Positions 1 to 5,332 of a DNA stretch of 5,837 nt are shown in pieces (within the stretch, counting starts at the first letter, position 1; every line of letters starts with the position of its first letter). The notes beneath the pieces were generated by a model. The model made no database searches and was not told where the DNA came from. It worked only from the letters and a program-made list of their open reading frames with translations. Both the position numbers and the translations under genes were made by a program. This DNA is from Bacillota bacterium (GTDB lineage Bacteria; Bacillota; Clostridia; Clostridiales; Clostridiaceae). The stretch lies in contig JAUZPH010000252.1 in NCBI GenBank assembly GCA_030706065.1, positions 1 to 5,837 of the forward strand, given 5' to 3'.

Positions 1-82
1 ATAATGCTGCAATTAAAATAGCCGCATTTACAAATAACTGCTTAATCAATGAAATCCTTCCTTTGACATCTTTATTGGACAT
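1..82 (-). CDS. Possible N-terminus of a membrane protein, cut by the left edge
   Basis: A minus-strand reading frame runs off the left edge of the window. From an ATG at 80-82 it reads MSNKDVKGRISLIKQ and then enters a hydrophobic stretch, LFVNAAILIAAL. That arrangement, a short charged cytoplasmic N-terminus followed by a first membrane helix, is typical of multi-pass membrane proteins and sensor proteins. The frame stays open upstream as far as about position 145 but has no other ATG. There is no convincing Shine-Dalgarno sequence: an AGGG directly abuts the ATG. Only 27 codons are visible, so no family can be named. It could also be a chance open frame or the displaced end of a broken gene. 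Confidence 0.35.
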   Translation of the reverse strand, partial: MSNKDVKGRISLIKQLFVNAAILIAAL

Positions 83-199
83 CCCTATAGTAGGACATAC
101 CAAATAATATGATATCAAATTTATGTGAGTTTTAACATAGCCAAATCAAATTTCCGCCGCCTTCCTAAAACTCAAACAACATCCAGGCAAATTGAAAAG

Positions 200-244
200 G
201 TAAATTCCAGTTGTAAGTGTAAATTATATATAGCTGGAATTTAC
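200..244. repeat. Perfect 11-bp inverted repeat (hairpin)
   Basis: GTAAATTCCAG at 200-210 is exactly complementary to CTGGAATTTAC at 234-244. The loop is 23 nt, and a few further pairs, some of them G-U, are possible at both ends. Read on the minus strand, the hairpin begins at the stop codon of the small open frame 241-345 and is followed by CTTTTC. It could therefore be a weak minus-strand terminator left from a lost gene. It could also be a small palindromic element. Neither strand shows a strong T-run. Confidence 0.5.
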
Positions 245-339
245 TTCTGCATCTGCTCCTTGTTCAAAGCAGGGCTTTTAAATATTGTAATATGCAGGCC
301 GATGAAAGGATGAAAAGCACCTTCCGCATCGAGGTATTT

Positions 340-376
340 CAATAATTATTTTCTGACTAATAATATCTAATTATTG
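340..376. repeat. 9-bp AT-rich inverted repeat
   Basis: CAATAATTA at 340-348 pairs perfectly with TAATTATTG at 368-376 across a 19-nt loop. It is almost entirely A and T in an AT-rich region, so chance formation is quite possible. No adjacent T-run makes it a terminator. Confidence 0.3.
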
Positions 377-439
377 TCTTTCAATAAATATAAGGTTATA
401 ATGTTATTGTCAGGGTAAGTTGTAACCCGAGTTTCCCAT

Positions 440-467
440 TTGTAAGGCAAGAATGCCGTATTATAAA
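440..467 (+). promoter_or_regulatory. Candidate sigma-A-type promoter for the 503-928 membrane gene
   Basis: A -35-like TTGTAA (440-445) and a -10-like TATAAA (462-467) are separated by 16 bp. Transcription would begin near 474, giving a leader of about 30 nt that contains the Shine-Dalgarno sequence at 491-497. Both hexamers are imperfect, and this is a consensus match only. Confidence 0.4.
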
Positions 468-490
468 AATGAATGTTATCATGAATATTC

Positions 491-497
491 GGGGGGG
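491..497 (+). promoter_or_regulatory. Shine-Dalgarno made of a run of seven G
   Basis: A GGGGGGG tract ends 5 nt before the ATG at 503 and is the only purine-rich element in place to serve as the ribosome-binding site. A homopolymer is unusual in this role. Slippage in it would alter the spacing to the start codon. It supports the ATG at 503 over the in-frame ATG at 521. Confidence 0.55.
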
Positions 498-502
498 ATA
501 CA

Positions 503-928
503 ATGTTTTTCTCTAAGCTCATGCATGATGCAGCAGGTGCAGATTTCATTCTTTCTTTGGCAGGTATTATTTATGCCGTCATATCGGTAATATTTATACT
601 TCTTCGAAGTCGCAATGAAAGTATTCAAAGGCTGATTTACTGCATATTTTTCCTGCTGGCTGGCAGTACCTTTATATGCAATCTGCTGATTGGATTGTTT
701 TTTTATTCTTCAGGACGGTATTTTAACCCCGGCATAGCAGGACTTATCTATATATTCCTGTCACTTTCAATAAGTACAACTTCAATGTACTATGTTACAA
801 GGAAGTTTTTCCTTTCTTCAAACCCGGCGAATTTAAAGCAAGAATTGATTATTTTTATCTTTTTGCAGCCGCCCTTCATCATACTGATTTATATATTACT
901 GCATGCTGCAGGAAGACACTATGCCTGA
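503..928 (+). CDS. Small four-helix membrane protein, unknown family
   Basis: This is a 141-residue, strongly hydrophobic protein that I do not recognise. Four membrane segments are visible at about residues 14-34, 43-68, 78-98 and 113-134. Short loops join them, and one is basic and polar (RSRNES, residues 35-40). No catalytic or metal-binding motif stands out, and there is no cleavable signal peptide. The start is set by a G-run Shine-Dalgarno 5 nt upstream. The stop overlaps by 8 bases the ATG of a following small broken gene at 921, which suggests that the two were once translationally coupled. Function is unknown; an integral inner-membrane role is inferred from hydrophobicity alone. Confidence 0.75.
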   Translation: MFFSKLMHDAAGADFILSLAGIIYAVISVIFILLRSRNESIQRLIYCIFFLLAGSTFICNLLIGLFFYSSGRYFNPGIAGLIYIFLSLSISTTSMYYVTRKFFLSSNPANLKQELIIFIFLQPPFIILIYILLHAAGRHYA

Positions 929-1131
929 GATATATGTTCATAGGACAGACTAGCGCCCCGTAACAGCAAGTGGTAGGCCAGGCAGTTGCTGCAATCGGCA
1001 TAGAAATTCCTGCTGTTCGAATGCTTGTCTACAATGGTCTGTATATACCACCAGTTGTGACAGAGCGCTATTCCGGTGATAACGCATATATCTATCTCAC
1101 AAAACTGCATGTACAACAGGTTTGCATGTAA
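921..1131 (+). pseudogene. Broken small gene of about 69 codons (stop plus one-base frameshift)
   Basis: An ATG at 921 sits 5 nt after AGGAAG (910-915), a good Shine-Dalgarno, and overlaps the end of the preceding gene by 8 bases. The frame reads MPEIYVHRTD and hits TAG at 951-953. It then continues with RPVTAS to about 971. One extra base there moves the sense frame by one, and it continues VGQAVAAIGIEIPAVRML, then VYNGLYIPPVVTERYSG and DNAYIYLTKLHVQQVCM, to a TAA at 1129-1131. With the stop read as a sense codon and one base removed near 972, a single protein of about 69 residues results. Its balanced composition looks like genuine coding sequence. I do not recognise the family. A shorter intact frame from a GTG at 970 is possible but lacks a ribosome-binding site. 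It is either a pseudogene or a site of sequencing error. Confidence 0.6.
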
Positions 1132-1188
1132 CCGCTGCATAATGAAGATAAGTATTAACTCTGCAAGTGCCCCTTTATTTCTTCATAC

Positions 1189-1229
1189 AAAAGGGACTGC
1201 ACAGATTACTTAGTGCGGCAGCCCCTTTT
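1189..1229 (-). terminator. Terminator of the pirin-nitroreductase unit, possibly bidirectional
   Basis: Arms at 1189-1200 and 1218-1229 form a 12-bp stem. Read on the minus strand, the stem is AAAAGGGGCTGC with GCAGTCCCTTTT, fully paired with one G-U wobble, and it ends in TTTT. It lies 12 bases beyond the nitroreductase stop. Read on the plus strand, the same pair is an A-C mismatch. A role in also stopping the 503-1131 unit is therefore plausible but weaker. Confidence 0.75.
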
Positions 1230-1240
1230 ATTGTCATATA

Positions 1241-1840
1241 TTATTTGAACACCTTAACTCTTTCCTGTATCGGCTGACACTGTTTGTCACCAGGTGCTGC
1301 CGTTGGCTTTCCGAAAGGCATCTGTGCAATGAGCTTCCAGTTTTGTGGTATACCCAATTCACTCTTTACATCAATTTCGATAAGCTCATTATAGTGCTGG
1401 AGTGATGCCCCAAGGCCTTCAATTTCCAGTGCAGTCCATATAACATACTGCAGCATACCATTTGACTGCTGAGCCCAAACCGGGAAGTTATCCTTGTATA
1501 GTGCGAATTGCTGCTGAAGTGATTCAATAATAGTTTTGTCCTCAAAATATAAAACTGTTCCATACCCGCTTTTGAAGGAATTTACTTTCTCCTCTGTAGA
1601 GGTAAAGTTTTCAGCAGGAACTACCTTTCTTAATGCCTCCATTACAATATCCCACAGCCTGTCATGCTGGCGGCCAAGCAGTAAAACAACTCTTGAGCTC
1701 TGTGAATTAAAGGCTGATGGTGTATATTTTACTGCGTCTTCAATTACCGCCCTTATTCTATCGTCTCCCGCCGGTGACTCCTTGCCTATTCCATAAAATG
1801 TACGCCTGTCTGCTACTGCAGCAAAAAAACTCTTTTCCAT
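1241..1840 (-). CDS. Nitroreductase family protein, Frm2/CinD-like
   Basis: This 199-residue protein matches the FMN-dependent nitroreductase fold, in the subgroup that holds yeast Frm2/Hbn1 and lactococcal CinD. Visible hallmarks are DRRTFYG at residues 11-17 (the N-terminal Arg pair that binds the flavin phosphate in the family) and PSAFNSQSSR at 41-50. Further hallmarks are EGLGASLQHYN at 141-151 and the closing MPFGKP at 174-179, followed by a conserved basic C-terminus. Length is normal for the subgroup. Family members reduce nitro compounds or quinones with NAD(P)H, in the cytoplasm. The ATG follows GGAGGT with 9 nt spacing. The gene lies 90 bp downstream of the pirin gene on the same strand with no obvious terminator or good promoter between, so cotranscription is likely. 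The exact substrate cannot be read from sequence. Confidence 0.92.
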   Translation of the reverse strand: MEKSFFAAVADRRTFYGIGKESPAGDDRIRAVIEDAVKYTPSAFNSQSSRVVLLLGRQHDRLWDIVMEALRKVVPAENFTSTEEKVNSFKSGYGTVLYFEDKTIIESLQQQFALYKDNFPVWAQQSNGMLQYVIWTALEIEGLGASLQHYNELIEIDVKSELGIPQNWKLIAQMPFGKPTAAPGDKQCQPIQERVKVFK

Positions 1841-1930
1841 AATAATTTTACCTCCAAACCTTATATGAATTACTCTTTTATTATTTGTATCTATGCTATT
1901 GTTATTCTTGATTAAGACCTCCGTAGAAGC

Positions 1931-2632
1931 TCAATCTTCTTTTTTCATTTCTATGATTAAAATATGGGAAACTGCTGCTGACTTTATAAGGATATCCTCC
2001 TCAACTATTTCCAGTGCATCTCTGTCTTCAAGGTTAATATTGTTTATAGCCGAGGTTCCCTCTATCTGAACCAGGTATGCCTGACGTCCCGCACTTACAG
2101 GAAAACTTATCTCTCTGTCCTTCTCGAGTTCCAGAGAATAAAAATTGACATCCTGATTTACTTTCACCGGTGCATCCCCATCCTTTGCGGAAACCATATG
2201 AAGCCAATTATTTCTTCTTTCATCCCAGTTAAATCGGTAATCGCCGTAATTAGGCTTATGTCCCTTTCTGTCTGGCAGTATCCATATCTGCAGAAACCTT
2301 CCGGGGTCATCTCCATAATTGTACTCGCTGTGATATACTCCCGTACCTGCGCTCATATACTGCACATGGCCGCGGGTTATTGTATTTTTATTCCCTATGC
2401 TGTCTCCATGCGTAAGTTCTCCATCAATGACATAGGATATTATCTCCATATCCCTGTGGGGATGTGTATCAAATCCTGTACCGCCTTGAATTATGTCATC
2501 ATTGATAACCCGCAGAACTCCAAAATTTATATTCCTTGGGTTATAATAATCTGCAAAGGAGAAATGGAAGATGCTTTTGAGCCAGCCAAGATCACTTCTG
2601 CCCATATTCCCGTTCTCTATCTTTCTTAACAT
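1931..2632 (-). CDS. Pirin family protein (YhhW-like quercetinase-type cupin)
   Basis: This 233-residue bicupin has the pirin signature. The metal-binding set is His57 and His59 in THPHRDME, then His101 and Glu103 in GVYHSEYN. These residues correspond in position and spacing to the ligands known in E. coli YhhW, which has quercetin 2,3-dioxygenase activity. The typical stretches FSFADYY (25-31), GELTHGDSIGNK (71-82), MSAGTGVYHSE (93-103) and LQIWILPD (114-121) are all present, and length is normal. The start MLRKIENG follows GGGAGG with 5 nt spacing and fits the family N-terminus. It is the first gene of a probable two-gene unit with the nitroreductase. It is read from the promoter at 2847-2874, with a palindrome between promoter and gene. 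Its natural substrate is unknown; bacterial pirins are often tied to redox or electrophile stress. Confidence 0.95.
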   Translation of the reverse strand: MLRKIENGNMGRSDLGWLKSIFHFSFADYYNPRNINFGVLRVINDDIIQGGTGFDTHPHRDMEIISYVIDGELTHGDSIGNKNTITRGHVQYMSAGTGVYHSEYNYGDDPGRFLQIWILPDRKGHKPNYGDYRFNWDERRNNWLHMVSAKDGDAPVKVNQDVNFYSLELEKDREISFPVSAGRQAYLVQIEGTSAINNINLEDRDALEIVEEDILIKSAAVSHILIIEMKKED

Positions 2633-2818
2633 TTTATCCTCCCTTCTATAGTCTTTGAAACGTCACCATTATCCTCAACATATCCTGTCAAAGGCTAAGG
2701 TTGTCTATTTACTAAAGAACAAGGCTTGTTATTCATCACTGCTGTTATTTTTCCTTAACACCATCTTTATATCCAATAAATAATTTTATTCACGTATATA
2801 CTTACTATTAATTCCCTT

Positions 2819-2833
2819 GTTACATTTAGTAAC
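2819..2833 (-). promoter_or_regulatory. Candidate operator: GTTAC-N5-GTAAC palindrome
   Basis: GTTAC (2819-2823) and GTAAC (2829-2833) form a perfect inverted repeat around a 5-bp centre. It falls roughly 7 to 21 bases downstream of the expected transcription start of the pirin unit, a position where a bound repressor would block transcription. Pirin and nitroreductase genes in Firmicutes are often controlled by MarR/DUF24 (HxlR)-type redox repressors such as YodB. No such regulator gene lies in the window, so the link is inference. Confidence 0.45.
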
Positions 2834-2846
2834 TAATATACTATAA

Positions 2847-2874
2847 TTATTACATGATAATTACTATTAGTCAA
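2847..2874 (-). promoter_or_regulatory. Sigma-A-type promoter of the pirin-nitroreductase unit
   Basis: On the minus strand, TTGACT (2869-2874) matches five of six -35 bases, and TAATAA (2847-2852) matches a -10 box, with a 16-bp spacer. Shifting the -10 by one base gives AATAAT with 17 bp. A 7-bp inverted repeat, ACTAATA at 2832-2838 and TATTAGT at 2865-2871, flanks the -10. The leader to the pirin ATG would be about 205 nt, which is long. Confidence 0.6.
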
Positions 2875-2904
2875 GTAGTTTTCAATTTTATATTAAAAAC
2901 TTTC

Positions 2905-2923
2905 CGATTCAAAATCCGAATCG
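2905..2923. repeat. Short palindrome upstream of the RemA-like gene
   Basis: CGATTC (2905-2910) pairs with GAATCG (2918-2923) across 7 nt, and one bulged C allows two further pairs outside. It lies about 65 bp before the start codon at 2990, near where a promoter would be. It may be an operator or a minor hairpin, and the evidence is limited to its symmetry. Confidence 0.3.
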
Positions 2924-2989
2924 AAGTATAAAGTAAACAATATATGTATAAATATCTTACAAACTATATATGAGGGAGTAATATGGACA

Positions 2990-3307
2990 ATGGATATTAA
3001 AGAAGGTGTAATGGTTCCCCTGGGCTATGGCAAGTTTGCCCGTTCGAAAAAAATTATCAGCCTGGAGCCCATCGAAGACGAACGGGGTCCCGGAAGGCGT
3101 ACGATGGTACATGTTGAAGAAGTTAAATCCCCAATAATTGCATCGAGGACTGAAAACTCCATATTGGCTAATATGGTGGAAATACCGAGAAATGAATTGG
3201 AAGCCTCAGCCGCACTGGAGCTTCTCTACGATATCAGGGATGATATAATGCATAATGCAGATTTGCCCCATGCTGCGAAAGAGTATTATAAAGGAAGCGG
3301 AATTTGA
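2990..3307 (+). CDS. Small RemA/DUF370-like protein, C-terminus displaced by frameshift
   Basis: The open frame gives 105 residues. The N-terminal half resembles RemA (DUF370), the small DNA-binding regulator of matrix genes in Bacillus. It has LGYGKF (11-16) like the RemA GFGN start, KKIISLEP (20-27), GRRT (35-38) like the RemA GRRTRA, and PIIAS (48-52) like its ILSA. The helical spacer of about 17 residues between the second and third blocks of RemA is missing, so the match is partial. The C-terminal half is acidic and probably helical, unlike RemA. Two starts compete. ATG 2990 lies 11 nt after GAGGGAG, while ATG 3011 lies just after AGAAGGTG and would begin MVPLGYGK, closer to RemA. An out-of-frame ATG at 2983 is better spaced from GAGGGAG but opens only five codons. 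The last four residues, GSGI, probably arise from a frameshift; see the tail entry. A DNA-binding role is inference. Confidence 0.55.
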   Translation: MDIKEGVMVPLGYGKFARSKKIISLEPIEDERGPGRRTMVHVEEVKSPIIASRTENSILANMVEIPRNELEASAALELLYDIRDDIMHNADLPHAAKEYYKGSGI

Positions 3308-3376
3308 CATTGACAGGATTGAAAAAAGATTAATGAGATTCTCCAGCATGAAATCGAATTTGATGACATGCATTGA
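3297..3376 (+). pseudogene. Displaced C-terminal tail of the RemA-like gene
   Basis: Past residue 101 (Lys) of the preceding gene, sense continues in the next frame as AEFDIDRIEK (3297-3326). At the six-A run 3322-3327 it returns to the original frame as KINEILQHEIEFDDMH, with a TGA at 3374-3376. Removing one G at 3293-3294 and adding one A to the run restores a continuous product of about 128 residues ending in an acidic amphipathic helix. The two indels cancel, which would be unlikely by chance in non-coding DNA. Either the gene is decaying or the sequence has two indel errors. Confidence 0.6.
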
Positions 3377-3435
3377 TTGGCAGTTCAGCCAGACTTGATA
3401 AACAACTCGTTCAAACGATGATACAAGTCAGTGGT

Positions 3436-3528
3436 CTCCATGAATTTTATATGGAGCAGCCGCCTCCCAATTTCGGAATCTGTCATTTTCCGGTTGGCTT
3501 ATTCATCCGTACTTCAGAGCGGCTGCTC
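3436..3528. repeat. Large structured inverted repeat between convergent genes
   Basis: GAGCAGCCGC (3454-3463) pairs perfectly with GCGGCTGCTC (3519-3528) over a 55-nt interior. The interior has its own stem, CGGAA (3474-3478) with TTCCG (3488-3492), stacked on CCAA (3467-3470) with TTGG (3494-3497). An alternative small hairpin, CTCCAT (3436-3441) with ATGGAG (3451-3456), would share the left arm. The element sits between the 3' ends of the RemA-like gene and the ABC operon. It could act as a terminator for either strand, but T-runs are weak (TTCTT after 3528). A structured RNA or a small palindromic mobile element are alternatives. Confidence 0.5.
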
Positions 3529-3601
3529 TTCTTAATGGTTATTTTTCACATTCCATTTATGCCATTGGAAATCTTTATCATATCTGTTTATTTCAGTACT
3601 T

Positions 3602-4411
3602 TTACAGAAGCAGTGCCCCTAAAATAAACGGCAGCAATGCACCAAGAGCCCACAGCCTTCTCCTGGGTTTTGAGGTGTTATTATTATCCAGCCGGAAAAG
3701 CCAGGCACTCAGCAGGAAACAGATTATTCCGCTTGCTGCTAATATTCCGAGGGAAATTACAGGATTGAAGGAACTTTCTCCACCTGCCGTCAGCGCTTGA
3801 AAGGCATCCATTGCATACGTCGTGGGAAGCAGCCTGCCAAAGGACGCCACGGATCCCGGAAGAGCCCTGGCTGGAAACATAAGGCCGCCTATCAGCATGG
3901 AAGGAAGAAACAATGCCTGGGCATAGAGCACCGTTACTGAAGTATTATCTGCAATTACGCCTATCAGGAGTGCCAGTCCCGAGAAGGCGATGACAGTACA
4001 AACAAATACAAGTATTACACCTCCAAAATGTTCCGGCAGTTTGGCACCAAATAATACAGGAGAACTTGCCAGTATCATTATTGTTACTGCCAGTGTATGA
4101 AGAACCGTTGAAACTACAGGTATTGCAAGCATCGAGGACTTCGGTATTCCGTTGATTTTGTAACTTCTGAAAATACCGTTATTCCTGTAGGTCACCAGAT
4201 TATTGGGCATCCCAAGAACAGTACTCACCAGTACTGCAAATATCATCATTGATGGTACAAGCATATTGATATATTGAGGATTTAACTTGGGCATTACACC
4301 TCCAATCACAATATAGAAACCGAGAGGAAAAAGATAGTTCATCAAAAGCAGGGATTTATCCCTTAACCCAGTCTTCAAATCAAACATAAAATGTGCCGCA
4401 AAAGCTTTCAT
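3602..4411 (-). CDS. ABC-2 type exporter permease
   Basis: This 269-residue integral membrane protein is the transmembrane partner of the ATPase encoded just upstream. Hydrophobic segments lie at about residues 21-40, 50-68, 96-117, 129-153, 158-179 and 217-239. These make up the six-helix ABC-2 core. A seventh segment at 253-268 follows a basic linker, SKPRRR, and is an addition to the usual layout. The stretch GGLMFPARALPG (175-186) followed by LLPTTYAMDAF (195-205) is characteristic of ABC-2 permeases of the drug and antibiotic export type. The ATG overlaps the ATPase stop as ATGA (4408-4411) and follows GGAGGTG, so the two are translationally coupled. The substrate is unknown; a drug, peptide or lipid exporter are all possible. 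Confidence 0.92.
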   Translation of the reverse strand: MKAFAAHFMFDLKTGLRDKSLLLMNYLFPLGFYIVIGGVMPKLNPQYINMLVPSMMIFAVLVSTVLGMPNNLVTYRNNGIFRSYKINGIPKSSMLAIPVVSTVLHTLAVTIMILASSPVLFGAKLPEHFGGVILVFVCTVIAFSGLALLIGVIADNTSVTVLYAQALFLPSMLIGGLMFPARALPGSVASFGRLLPTTYAMDAFQALTAGGESSFNPVISLGILAASGIICFLLSAWLFRLDNNNTSKPRRRLWALGALLPFILGALLL

Positions 4412-5301
4412 CTTGCACCTCCTGCAGAAGTTATCTCAAGGAATCTTTCTTCCAGTGACGGCCGTTCCACTCTTAGGTCCACAAGGCTGTCTCCGCTGGA
4501 CTCTATGGAATTCAACAATTCCATCACCCTGCTGCCTGGGCTATCCGAAAAGAATACATAGTACTCGTCTATCAGTACTCCCCCGGTTCCCTGGAGGCTT
4601 GTCCCAGATGTCCTGACAGAAATCTTTGTCTTTGTTGAACCTGCTGAGGTTATCTCCTTTGGAGTACCGCTAGCTACGAGCCTGCCCTTCAGCAGTATGG
4701 CAATCCTGTCTGACATCTTCTCTGCTTCCGCCATATCATGTGTTGCCAGAAGGATTGTAGTACCTTCATCCCTGAGTTCCTTCATCAGGCTGTGGAGTTC
4801 TACTCTGGACTGAACATCCAATGCGGCAGTAGGTTCATCCAAAATGAGCACCGAAGGCCTGTGAGTCGCTGCCAGGGCCAAGACGAGCCTTCTCTGTCCA
4901 CCGCCGGAAAGTGCATGGTATTGAGTATTCAACTTATCCGACAACCCCATCCTTTCAAGCAGATCATATCTCGGTTTAATGCCATGGTATGCCGAAAACA
5001 GTTCCATAGCCTCCTTTACAGTGATTGCCGGAGGCAGTGCCGAAGATTGCAGCTGCACTCCTATTAAATCCTTCAGCTTTCCGTTCTCTCTGGAGGGATT
5101 TACCCCCATTATCTCAATTGTTCCACCATCAGGGCTTCTGAGCCCTTCAAGGCATTCCAGAGTGCTGGTTTTGCCGGCACCGTTAGGCCCAAGCAATCCA
5201 AAAATCTCACCCTTTTTTATCTCAAAGCTTATTCTATCTACGGCGGTAAGGCTTCCGTAGCGTTTGGTGAAGTTACTGACTTTTATCACTGTTTCACTCA
5301 C
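4408..5301 (-). CDS. ABC exporter ATP-binding protein
   Basis: With the GTG start at 5301, this is a 297-residue nucleotide-binding subunit of an ABC-2 exporter. Walker A is GPNGAGKT (38-45), the Q-loop is GVQLQ (81-85), and the signature is LSGGGQRR (131-138). Walker B is VLILDEP (151-157) with Glu156 catalytic, the D-loop is AALD (159-162), and the switch histidine is ATHD (His188). The signature has Gly where Gln or Met is more common. A C-terminal domain of about 80 residues follows, ending with the SLEERFLEIT motif usual in DrrA-like subunits. It would drive the adjacent permease at the membrane. A longer frame opens at 5394, but its first 25 residues are an out-of-frame reading of the dead gene upstream. 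GTG 5301 has GGGAG 7 nt away and gives MSETVIKVSN, a typical start. ATG 5319, with a weaker GGAAG, is the alternative. Confidence 0.92.
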   Translation of the reverse strand: MSETVIKVSNFTKRYGSLTAVDRISFEIKKGEIFGLLGPNGAGKTSTLECLEGLRSPDGGTIEIMGVNPSRENGKLKDLIGVQLQSSALPPAITVKEAMELFSAYHGIKPRYDLLERMGLSDKLNTQYHALSGGGQRRLVLALAATHRPSVLILDEPTAALDVQSRVELHSLMKELRDEGTTILLATHDMAEAEKMSDRIAILLKGRLVASGTPKEITSAGSTKTKISVRTSGTSLQGTGGVLIDEYYVFFSDSPGSRVMELLNSIESSGDSLVDLRVERPSLEERFLEITSAGGAR

Positions 5302-5308
5302 GGTAACA

Positions 5309-5313
5309 CTCCC
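5309..5313 (-). promoter_or_regulatory. Shine-Dalgarno that favours the GTG start of the ABC ATPase
   Basis: On the minus strand GGGAG (within AAAGGGAG) lies 7 nt before the GTG at 5301. This is better than the GGAAG before ATG 5319. It supports a start that excludes the residues translated from the upstream remnant. Confidence 0.6.
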
Positions 5314-5332
5314 TTTCATTCTTACTTCCGAT

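Larger units (their letters stand above)
83..439. other. Mostly non-coding left intergenic stretch
   Basis: No convincing gene is seen in this stretch. A 62-codon plus-strand frame from a GTG at 125 has no ribosome-binding site and an uncharacteristic composition, so I do not call it. A 34-codon minus-strand frame (241-345) has a more protein-like composition, including the string AFHPFIGLHITIFKSPAL, but no start signal. It may be the remnant of a decayed gene. The stretch also holds two inverted repeats, which are listed separately. Confidence 0.5.
2633..2989. promoter_or_regulatory. Divergent regulatory region between pirin and the RemA-like gene
   Basis: This AT-rich stretch separates two divergently read genes. 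It holds the minus-strand promoter and palindromic candidate operator for the pirin unit, a second short palindrome nearer the plus-strand gene, and a repeated 9-mer TTACTATTA at 2802-2810 and 2861-2869. No coding frame stands out. I found no good -35/-10 pair for the plus-strand gene; TATAAA strings at 2927 and 2947 lack matching -35 boxes. Confidence 0.6.

Noticed and set aside
125..313. 62-codon plus-strand frame starting at GTG
   Set aside because: It has no ribosome-binding site, a composition unlike a protein, and runs through the inverted repeat at 200-244.
310..345. 11-codon plus-strand mini-frame MKSTFRIEVFQ with an AAGG upstream
   Set aside because: It is too short to support. It might be the 5' remnant of a small gene, but nothing follows in frame.
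919..1140. 73-residue minus-strand frame
   Set aside because: It is a shadow of the broken plus-strand gene 921-1131, whose codons look far more protein-like, and it lacks a ribosome-binding site.
1917..1924. Second GGAGG (minus strand) just after the pirin stop
   Set aside because: No start codon lies at a usable distance, so no gene can be tied to it.
3373..3627. 84-residue plus-strand frame from a TTG
   Set aside because: It has no ribosome-binding site and runs through the large hairpin and into the antisense end of the ABC permease.
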